Source: Akkermansiaceae bacterium (GTDB lineage: Bacteria; Verrucomicrobiota; Verrucomicrobiia; Verrucomicrobiales; Akkermansiaceae). From it: 64,000 bases of DNA. Below the pieces are notes generated by a model. The model did not search any database, was not told the DNA's origin, and was given only the letters and a program-made list of their open reading frames with translations. Below, one piece after another: positions 40,851 to 48,286 of the stretch (position 1 is its first letter; every line of letters begins with the position of its first letter). The stretch covers positions 21,675 through 85,674 of the forward strand of contig JAFLSS010000002.1 of assembly GCA_022510805.1 (NCBI GenBank), in the 5' to 3' direction. The translations under genes and the position numbers were made by a program.

Positions 40851-40955
40851 GAACGCGTTGTTGTTTTCGGGTGTCTATACCCGCAGCTCATCAACCGGAA
40901 AGCCGGGGGAGTCTCTCGCTTTCGGCCGGTTTTCCTCAACAGTTCCTTTATTTTC

Positions 40956-41186
40956 ATGAAGTCGTCTCAGCCTACCAAAATTGCTCTTCGGATCAATGAT
41001 GATAACCAGAACCACCACCTCTGGAACAATAGGGGCGTGTGGTGGTGTCACGTCACGGTGCACAAACCGGACGCCACGGCTGAGCGCCTGCGCTTCTCCC
41101 TGCGCACGCGTGATATACGCAAGGCCCGCACCCTGCGTGACCGCATTTTTGCAGATATTCAGCGCCACTACAGTGTAGCGGCCTGA
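40956..41186 (+). CDS. Stand-alone 76-aa protein resembling the arm-binding N-terminal domain of tyrosine recombinases
   Basis: HHLWNNRGVWWCHVTVHKPDATAERLRFSLRTRDIRKARTLRDRIFADIQRHYSVAA. Confidence 0.45.
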   Translation: MKSSQPTKIALRINDDNQNHHLWNNRGVWWCHVTVHKPDATAERLRFSLRTRDIRKARTLRDRIFADIQRHYSVAA

Positions 41187-41267
41187 GTGAGGAAGTGGGC
41201 GTGCCCTGCGGCACGCGGCTTCACCTTGCCTCTTTCTTTTTTTCAGGTGAGGTTTTTCTACCCATGA

Positions 41268-42170
41268 TCAGGATGCCGCCCCTGCCGCTCCGGTGGCGGG
41301 GGCGTATCCGAGGGGGAATCTTGCCACCCCGCTCATATCACGGAGCAGCGCTGTCCTTTCAAAACCATGCTCCTGCATGAGGCAGCGCACCGCTTCACCC
41401 TGGTCGTGCCCCACTTCCAGCATCACCAGCGCCCCGGGCGCCAGGTGAGCCGGAGCCTCCGCGATAAAGCGGCGGATGATATCCAAGCCATCAGGCCCAC
41501 CGTACAGCGCAGTCGCGGGATCATGCTGCACTTCCGGCGCCACCTTTTCCCCCGCCGGCACATAGGGCAAGTTGGCCAGCATGGCATCATAGGGAGAGGG
41601 GGGGATGATTCGCGTGTCATCCTCCTGCTCCGCCGGGCGCCAGGCAGAGAAGAGATCACTGCAATACGTTTTGACGCGGGCGCCCAGCGTAGTCGCATTT
41701 TCGAGCGCGAGATCCAGCGCCGCGGAAGATACATCTGCCAGCACCACCTCAGGGCGAAGCCGCTGCAGCTCAAGCGCAAGGGAGATACCAATCACCCCCG
41801 AGCCGCAGCCCATATCCAGCACGCGCAGCCCCTCCTTCTGCGGCAGCAGGCGCTGCGCCTGCTCCACCAGCTCCTCCGTCTCAGGGCGCGGGATAAGCGC
41901 CCGGCTGTCACTGCGGAAACTGCGGCGGAAAAACTCCACATTGCCGAGCAAGTGCTGCAGGGGAGTCCCCTGCCCCCGCCGGCGCAGGAGCTCGCGCAGC
42001 GGCGCCAGCACCTCCTCGCTCAGCGGATCCTCCGCATGCAGGTAGAGCCATGTGCGGTTGGTGCCCAGCACATGAGCCAGCAAGCTTTGCATCGAGGCGC
42101 GCGCGCCTTCGATCTGGCGCGCTTCCAAATAGGCCGTGCCGGAGCAGAGCACTTCGTGAACAGTCTTCAT
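41268..42170 (-). CDS. prmC: Peptide chain release factor N5-glutamine methyltransferase
   Basis: LIPRPETEELVEQA; VLDMGCGSGVIGISLALE; DAMLANLPYVP. Confidence 0.93.
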   Translation of the reverse strand: MKTVHEVLCSGTAYLEARQIEGARASMQSLLAHVLGTNRTWLYLHAEDPLSEEVLAPLRELLRRRGQGTPLQHLLGNVEFFRRSFRSDSRALIPRPETEELVEQAQRLLPQKEGLRVLDMGCGSGVIGISLALELQRLRPEVVLADVSSAALDLALENATTLGARVKTYCSDLFSAWRPAEQEDDTRIIPPSPYDAMLANLPYVPAGEKVAPEVQHDPATALYGGPDGLDIIRRFIAEAPAHLAPGALVMLEVGHDQGEAVRCLMQEHGFERTALLRDMSGVARFPLGYAPATGAAGAAS

Positions 42171-43243
42171 TTGCTTAACTCATTCATGCGTTCTTGCATT
42201 TCCTCGCGCTGCATCAGGCCAATCAGCTCACCCAGCGCGCCGGAGGCCATCAGGATATCTAAATTGTAGGCCGTGTAGGAAATGCGGTGGTCGGTGATGC
42301 GGTTTTGCGGGAAATTATACGTGCGGATTTTTTCTTCGCGGCCGCCGGAGCCGATCAGCGAGCGGCGGTGCTCCGAATAGGAGCGGCGCGCCTCTTCCTG
42401 CTTCATCTCAAAGAGCCTGGCGCGAAGAATCCGCATGCCGGTCTCGCGGTTTTTGAGCTGCGAGCGCTCCTGCTCACAGCGCACCATGATACCTGTCGGC
42501 AAATGGAAGATCTGCACGGCTGACTCGGTGCGGTTCACATGCTGCCCCCCTGCTCCGCCGCTGCGGCAAGTCTCGATGCGCAAGTCCTCCGGGCGGATCT
42601 GCACATCCACCTCCTCCGCTTCGGGGAGCACCGCCACGGTGGCCGTGGAGGTGTGGATGCGCCCCTGCGTCTCCGTCTGCGGCACGCGCTGCACGCGGTG
42701 TACTCCGCTTTCGTATTTGAGGAAGCGGAACACCTCCTCCCCCGACACGCGGGCTGTCACTTCCTTAAAGCCGCCGATATCATTGGGACTGGCATCCAGC
42801 ACCTCAAACTGCCAGCCGCGGGATTCTGCGTAGCGTTGGTACATGCTCAGCAGATCCCCGGCAAAAAGCGCGGCTTCATCACCCCCGGTGCCGGCGCGTA
42901 TCTCCAGCAGCGCATCGCGGTCTTCCACCGCATCTCGCGGCAGCAGAGCATACTGCACTTTCTCCTCCAGCTCCCTCTCCCGCTTTTCAAGCTCAGGCAA
43001 TTCCGCGCGAGCCATTTCTGCCAATTCCGCATCATCTTCAGCCAGGAGGGAGGCATTCTCCTCCAACTGGCGGCGCACCTCACCCAGCTCAGCCCAATCA
43101 GCCATGAGCTCCTGAGTGCGGCGGTGCTCGCGCATGAGTTCACCGGCGCGCTGTCTGTCCTCAAACAACGCCGGATCCCCTATCAACTTCTCCAGTTCCG
43201 CCAGGCGCTCGCGGCGTCTCTCTATCAATGATGCGTAGTCCAC
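42167..43243 (-). CDS. prfA: Peptide chain release factor 1 (GTG start)
   Basis: EIRAGTGGDEAALFAGDLLSMYQRYAE; SGGAGGQHVNRTESAVQIFHLPTGI. Confidence 0.94.
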   Translation of the reverse strand: MDYASLIERRRERLAELEKLIGDPALFEDRQRAGELMREHRRTQELMADWAELGEVRRQLEENASLLAEDDAELAEMARAELPELEKRERELEEKVQYALLPRDAVEDRDALLEIRAGTGGDEAALFAGDLLSMYQRYAESRGWQFEVLDASPNDIGGFKEVTARVSGEEVFRFLKYESGVHRVQRVPQTETQGRIHTSTATVAVLPEAEEVDVQIRPEDLRIETCRSGGAGGQHVNRTESAVQIFHLPTGIMVRCEQERSQLKNRETGMRILRARLFEMKQEEARRSYSEHRRSLIGSGGREEKIRTYNFPQNRITDHRISYTAYNLDILMASGALGELIGLMQREEMQERMNELSK

Positions 43244-43249
43244 GCCCCT

Positions 43250-43278
43250 ATTCTACCCTCTCTCGCCCCCATATTCAA
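43250..43278 (-). promoter_or_regulatory. prfA promoter
   Basis: Reverse strand TTGAAT (43278-43273), 17 bp, TAGAAT (43255-43250), 6 nt before the GTG start. Confidence 0.55.
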
Positions 43279-44465
43279 GCCCCATTTCGTTTTTGGCACC
43301 GCTCTTTTTCAGGCGGGCCGCCGGCGCCTTTTTCACGCGGCAACAGAGTCCGCGCTATCGTATAATGAGGGTGGTCAAATGTGTAGCAGGCATCGAAAGC
43401 GGGCTTGATGATCCAGTTCCCCTCGCGGTCAATGTATCCGGCCTTGTCGTGCGGATCACACGCGGCGATGAGTCCATGCCGATATGACTCTGAGCTCATG
43501 ATCATGAACTGCGGCGGCGTCAGCACGCGTCCATCCTCATGCATGATGCCATACAGGCCTTTCTTTTTGTACCACCACAGCGCATCCCCGATGGGGTGGA
43601 GATCTGTATAGGAGGGAGGCAGCACGACCTCGCCCACCTTGTTGAGCAGGCCGGCCTTCATCCCCGAGAAGAACGCGATGCACCCGTGATAACAGGATGA
43701 CAATATGTAAAAGGGAGATTTCTTTTGCAGCCGGGCACAGGAGAACACGAGATGCCAATCGGCATCCACAAAATACGTGTTGTGCTGCATGTCCGTGATG
43801 AGGCGGAGCCCCTCCCGCAGTTCGCCGATCTCGCGGTAGGGGCCGCGGAGGGTGTCCTCCCGGATATCATAATGATACAGCGGCAGATTGTATACATCAT
43901 ACTCAGCGCATTTATACACAATCAACTCTGCGAGATTCCCCTCCTCGTTGTAGCGGCGGTGGTGCAGCCGCCAATCTTTCGGAAAACTCCGCAGCGTGAT
44001 CCCCCGCCGATCCAGCAAATAGAGGCTGTGGCGGTGGTTGCGCGCCGGTGTCCACTCCCCTTTGTAGGGATAGATGAAGAGTGGTAGGGGCTCAAAGAGA
44101 AAATCCATGTGCGTATCCAGCGCCACACTCGCTGTGGCGCGCATCCCGGCGGGGGTGTCTTCCGGGCTGAGGAAATTCGCTTGCCGCCCCTGTGTTTTCT
44201 TTTCGAGGACATGCCCGATGAGGGTGTGCTCGATGGGATAGGTCCAATCGAAGGAGTAGACGAGAGGACGGCCGCCGACATGTGTTGGCAAGGCGCGCGC
44301 GCGGTGGTCGCTGACACTGTAGAGTGAGCAGTGGTCCTCCTCGGGGATGAGGGCATACCCGGAGGCGCCTATGGTCGACAGGACACGGGGTGAGCTGAGA
44401 AGGATATTTCCTTTTTTATCAATGATATGATAAAGGAGATGACTCATGTTCCGGCGGCGCGGCAT
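43275..44465 (-). CDS. WG-repeat-like hypothetical protein
   Basis: LLYHIIDKKGNILLSSPRVLS; LYGIMHEDGRVLTPPQF; AGYIDREGNWIIKPAFDACYTF; starts on the nrdG stop codon (TGATG). Confidence 0.6.
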   Translation of the reverse strand: MPRRRNMSHLLYHIIDKKGNILLSSPRVLSTIGASGYALIPEEDHCSLYSVSDHRARALPTHVGGRPLVYSFDWTYPIEHTLIGHVLEKKTQGRQANFLSPEDTPAGMRATASVALDTHMDFLFEPLPLFIYPYKGEWTPARNHRHSLYLLDRRGITLRSFPKDWRLHHRRYNEEGNLAELIVYKCAEYDVYNLPLYHYDIREDTLRGPYREIGELREGLRLITDMQHNTYFVDADWHLVFSCARLQKKSPFYILSSCYHGCIAFFSGMKAGLLNKVGEVVLPPSYTDLHPIGDALWWYKKKGLYGIMHEDGRVLTPPQFMIMSSESYRHGLIAACDPHDKAGYIDREGNWIIKPAFDACYTFDHPHYTIARTLLPREKGAGGPPEKERCQKRNGA

Positions 44466-45172
44466 CAGGCCTTTCCCCGGTCTTCCGGGAAATTGCGGTA
44501 GCCGATGGTGAGGGGGGACTGCTGGTCGAGCAGCGAGCGGTCATAGCGCCGGGTGGGCGATGACATATTGCCGAGCGTGTGGTCGGTTTGGAAGAAGAAT
44601 TGCAGGTAATACGTGCCGGAGTAGCCTCGTGCAGCCGCCTCGCGAATCATTTGCAGGATATCGGCCTCATCCAGCAAATCGGGATGCACCGTGGTGCGCA
44701 CCTCATGCGCGATGCCTGCTTGCTGCAGCAGGTGCAAGCTTTCCGTAAAGCGCTCAAACAGAGTGCCCCCGCCCGGCAAGCTCCAGCTGCGCCGCTCCGG
44801 CATCTTGTGATCAAGCGCCACATAATCCAGCAGGCCTTCCTGCAGCAACTCACGGAGGATATGCGGGTTGCTGCCGTTGGTGTCGATTTTGATGAGGTAA
44901 TGAAGCTCCTTGATGCGGCGGCAGAGCTCTGCCAGATCTGGCACCAAGGTGGCCTCTCCGCCGGAGAGCACCACCGCATCCAAAAAGCCAACTCGCTCAC
45001 GCAGAAAGGCCAGCTCATCCACCTCACCCCGGCTTTTGGCCAGCGCCAAATCCGGGTTGTAGCAGTATGGGCAGCGCAGGTTGCAGCCTCGGTACCAAAA
45101 GATACACGCCGCTTTCTTGGGGTAATCCAAGAAAGTCAGCGGGGTGATATCGGCTGGGTGCACCGTGATCAT
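44465..45172 (-). CDS. nrdG: Anaerobic ribonucleotide reductase activating protein (radical SAM)
   Basis: CNLRCPYCYNPDLAL; FLDAVVLSGGEATLVPDL; KIDTNGSNPHIL. Confidence 0.88.
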   Translation of the reverse strand: MITVHPADITPLTFLDYPKKAACIFWYRGCNLRCPYCYNPDLALAKSRGEVDELAFLRERVGFLDAVVLSGGEATLVPDLAELCRRIKELHYLIKIDTNGSNPHILRELLQEGLLDYVALDHKMPERRSWSLPGGGTLFERFTESLHLLQQAGIAHEVRTTVHPDLLDEADILQMIREAAARGYSGTYYLQFFFQTDHTLGNMSSPTRRYDRSLLDQQSPLTIGYRNFPEDRGKA

Positions 45173-45211
45173 CGGTATCAGGATAATGAGAGTAAAACGG
45201 GGGGGAAAGAA

Positions 45212-45244
45212 GCGGCCCCCTGTGCGGAATACACAGGCGGCCGC
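45212..45244 (-). terminator. Hairpin between nrdD C-terminal gene and nrdG
   Basis: GCGGCC-C-CCTGTG / CACAGG-C-GGCCGC arms; on the minus strand followed by TTCTTTCCCCCCCGTTTT. Confidence 0.45.
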
Positions 45245-45331
45245 TGTGGCGCAGCTGCGCAAACTCACTCACAAGCCAAGCCTGCAAGCTTGGCCCGGCG
45301 CGTCGGCGCATGCGCAGAGAGAAAGTCGAGA

Positions 45332-45544
45332 TTACTTGAGAATCTGGTCGCAAGAGCAGCCGCAGGGCTCAATGAAGTGCTGGCGCTCCTCGAACTCACC
45401 CTGCTTGCCGTTGTTAAAGGTCTCCACCGGGCGGTGGTAACCCATCACGCGGGTGTACACAGTGCACCTCGAACGCTTGTCTTCATTCTCAGCGAGAATC
45501 TGCGAGTCCGTCTTGCGAACCGGTTGAATAATAGTCGGATTCAT
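45332..45544 (-). CDS. Stand-alone NrdD C-terminal glycyl-radical domain (70 aa)
   Basis: KRSRCTVYTRVMGYHRPVETFNNGKQGEFEERQHF matches the glycyl-radical end of class III RNRs. Confidence 0.8.
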   Translation of the reverse strand: MNPTIIQPVRKTDSQILAENEDKRSRCTVYTRVMGYHRPVETFNNGKQGEFEERQHFIEPCGCSCDQILK

Positions 45545-45597
45545 AGTATTTTAATAATGTGGGATAAAGTTTTTGAGAGAAACAGTTGAGCGGGAAA

Positions 45598-47718
45598 TCA
45601 GAAGAGCGGCAGCTCCGGTTGCTCTTCGGCGCGAACTCTGGCGATGAGTTCCTCATCGCAGATCGGGCAGTAGTCGTGGCGGCCCTTCAGGTAGCCGTGC
45701 TTGTCACACACGGAGAAGAGCGGAGTCACGGTGATGTAAGGCATCTTGAAGTTGGTCAACACCTTGCGCACAATGTCGCGGCAAGCCTCGGGTGAGGAGA
45801 TCGCCTCATTCATGTACATGTGGAACACCGTGCCGCCGGTGTAGCAGCACTGCAGCTTGTCCTGCATGTGCAGCGCCTTGAACAAGTCCTGCGTGTAGTT
45901 AGCCGGCAGCTGCGAACTGTTGGTGTAATAGCGGCGCCCGGGCGTGCCGGCTTGGATGATATCCGGGTAGCGCTTCTGGTCCTCACGGGCGAAGCGGTGG
46001 GTCGTACCCTCGGCCGGCGTGGCCTCCAGGTTGTACAGGTTACCGGTTTCCTCTTGGTAGCCGCGGATGCGCTCACGCATGAAGTGCAGCACCTCCTCCG
46101 CAAAGGCAATACCCTCAGGCTCAGCCGTGTTGAGAGTATCATTGGAGAAGTTGCGAAGCATCTCGTTGATACCATTCAAGCCGATCGTGGAGAAGTGGTT
46201 GCGCAGGTGGGGCAGGTAGCGCTTCGTGTAGGGGTAAAGGCCGCGCTCGTAGAGCGTGTTGATGAAGACGCGCTTCTTTTCCAGCGTGCTCTTGGCCAGG
46301 TCCATCAGCTCTGCCAGCTTGGCATAGAGCAAGTTCTTGTTGCCCTTGTACAGGTAGCCCAGGCGGGCCATGTTGATGGTCACCACGCCGATGGAACCGG
46401 TCATCTCAGCCGAGCCGAACAAGCCGCCGCCGCGTTTGAGAAGCTCTCGCAGGTCGAGCTGCAAGCGGCAGCACATGGAGCGCACCGCATCAGGCTTGTA
46501 GGCCTCCTCGTCGATCACTCGGTTGCCGTTCTCATCCAGCTTGTACTGAGAGCCGATGAAGTTCTGGAAATAGGAGGAGCCGATCTTGGCGGCATTCTCA
46601 AAGAGCAGAGGCACATTCTCACCCTCCCAGTCAAAGTCCTCGGTGATGTTGACCGTGGGGATCGGGAATGTGAAGGGCTGGCCCGTGCTGTCACCCTCTG
46701 TCAACACCTCATAGAACGCGCGCTGAATGACATTCATCTCAGGCTGGAAGTGCTTGTATGTCATACCCGTGAGCGAGGAAGCGCCGCGCTCCTGAGCCAG
46801 CTGCTCAAGCTTGTCATTGTGCACGCCCTCAAAGATGTGAGCCCCGCCGGAGAAAGGCGGCTGCTCGCGCAGGTCACGCGGCACAGTCCAGTCGATGGTC
46901 ACATTGGTGAAAGGACTCTGCCCCCAGCGGGAGGGCACATTGAGATTGTAAACAAAGCTACGCAGGGCTTTTTTGACCTCCTCGTAGGGGAGCTGATCAC
47001 GGAAGAGATAGGGCGAGAGGTAGGTGTCAAAGGAGCTGAAAGCCTGCGCGCCGGCCCACTCACTCTGCAGGATGCCCAGGAAATTGGCCATCTGGCCGAG
47101 CGCCTCGCGGAAGTGGCGCGGTGGGCGGCTGTTCACACGGCTGCGCACCCCGTTGAACCCCTCGTTGAGCAGGTTGCGCAGGCTCCAGCCGGCGCAGTAG
47201 CCCGTGAGGCAGTCCAGATCGTGGATATGGTAGTCGCCATTGCGGTGCGCCGCGCCCTCATCCGGGGAGTACACCTGATCCAGCCAGAAGTTGGCAATGA
47301 CCTTACCGGCCGTGTTATTCACCAAGCCGGCATTGGAGTAAGTGGTGTTGGAGTTGGCCTTGATGCGCCAGTCGATATTGCCGATGTACTCCTCGATGGC
47401 CTGCTTGCAGTCCACCCAGGTGTTGCCCTGGTACATGCCGGCGATCTGCTCGCGCTGCAGCTTGTGCAGGAAGCGGTATTTGATGAAGTTGCGAGCCGTC
47501 TCGAAAGCGCCGGCTTTCATGAGCTCGCGCTCAATGAGATCCTGCACCTTTTCTACCGGCAGGAACTCCTCGTTTTTCAACGCATCGAGCACATTGGCGT
47601 ACACGAGCGGGTTGTACTCCTCTTGCGAGGCATGAAATGCTTTTTCAATGGCCTGCTGCACTTTGTAGGCCTCAAAGCGTTCGCGCTTTCCGTTGCGCTT
47701 GATAATCTGTTGCGGCAT
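45598..47718 (-). CDS. nrdD: Anaerobic (class III) ribonucleoside-triphosphate reductase large chain, without the glycyl-radical tail
   Basis: ATP-cone MPQQIIKRNGKRERFEAYKVQQAIEKAFHAS; DLDCLTGYCAGWSLRNLL; SRWGQSPFTNVTIDW; ends at VCDKHGYLKGRHDYCPICDEELIARVRAEEQPELPLF. Confidence 0.92.
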   Translation of the reverse strand: MPQQIIKRNGKRERFEAYKVQQAIEKAFHASQEEYNPLVYANVLDALKNEEFLPVEKVQDLIERELMKAGAFETARNFIKYRFLHKLQREQIAGMYQGNTWVDCKQAIEEYIGNIDWRIKANSNTTYSNAGLVNNTAGKVIANFWLDQVYSPDEGAAHRNGDYHIHDLDCLTGYCAGWSLRNLLNEGFNGVRSRVNSRPPRHFREALGQMANFLGILQSEWAGAQAFSSFDTYLSPYLFRDQLPYEEVKKALRSFVYNLNVPSRWGQSPFTNVTIDWTVPRDLREQPPFSGGAHIFEGVHNDKLEQLAQERGASSLTGMTYKHFQPEMNVIQRAFYEVLTEGDSTGQPFTFPIPTVNITEDFDWEGENVPLLFENAAKIGSSYFQNFIGSQYKLDENGNRVIDEEAYKPDAVRSMCCRLQLDLRELLKRGGGLFGSAEMTGSIGVVTINMARLGYLYKGNKNLLYAKLAELMDLAKSTLEKKRVFINTLYERGLYPYTKRYLPHLRNHFSTIGLNGINEMLRNFSNDTLNTAEPEGIAFAEEVLHFMRERIRGYQEETGNLYNLEATPAEGTTHRFAREDQKRYPDIIQAGTPGRRYYTNSSQLPANYTQDLFKALHMQDKLQCCYTGGTVFHMYMNEAISSPEACRDIVRKVLTNFKMPYITVTPLFSVCDKHGYLKGRHDYCPICDEELIARVRAEEQPELPLF

Positions 47719-47919
47719 AGTCGGTTGTTCTTGTGAAAAGGGTGGGTAAATCTTGTGGGAAGGGAGAGGATGGGAGGGGGATGGCCGGATACGCCTCAGA
47801 CGCGGAGGCTGGCGCACCCGGTGTGTCCGGCAAGCGCTGGTCACCCGTGCATGCGGCTTCTCAGCCGCCCCGAGTGCGCCCGGCTGCGGGATTCTCCACC
47901 CCTGCCCGGTGCTGCGGAC
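47719..47919 (-). promoter_or_regulatory. Candidate structured 5' leader (riboswitch-like) of nrdD
   Basis: Long-range helix 47870-47880 with 47811-47821 (11 bp, one G.U), GNRA hairpin 47853-47868, hairpin 47793-47809; candidate promoter TTGCGT/TAAATT at 47954-47926. Confidence 0.4.
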
Positions 47920-48243
47920 GCTCGAAATTTAGCACATCCCCCCGACCCACGCAAGACAAAATTTGAACTGCGATTAATCTTTCCATCGCAATATGTGGCG
48001 GCGATTTTTTACACCATCCACAAGATCATGTATGATGCAATGATACCTTCTCTGAAACATTTCACCCTCTCTGATGGGCGAAAGTTCCTCAATTATGAGC
48101 CGCTTTCTCATCCTTCTCCCCCACCCGTTTGGTAGCTGTTTCCACTCCTAGATATAGGGGTGTAATCTACCCCTTCGGACGATAAAAAAAATGTAGAGTT
48201 TCGGAAAAAATGAGAAAGCGAGTGGAAAAGGGTGGCTTCGCCA

Positions 48244-48272
48244 TTGACCTCATGTGCAGAAAACTGTATAAT
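48244..48272 (+). promoter_or_regulatory. Strong sigma70-like promoter for 48287 operon
   Basis: TTGACC (48244-48249), 17 bp, TATAAT (48267-48272), 14 nt before ATG. Confidence 0.65.
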
Positions 48273-48286
48273 CGGCCAAGCTAAGC

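Noticed and set aside
45545-45600. nrdD split due to UGA/selenocysteine or a simple frameshift
   Set aside because: The small ORF is in a different frame, has its own ATG and a 26-residue non-homologous N-terminus; no SECIS-like hairpin seen right after the UGA.
47719-47919. Cobalamin riboswitch call
   Set aside because: Some CCCGC-AGCC-like elements are present but I cannot find a convincing B12 box; kept only as an unassigned structured leader.
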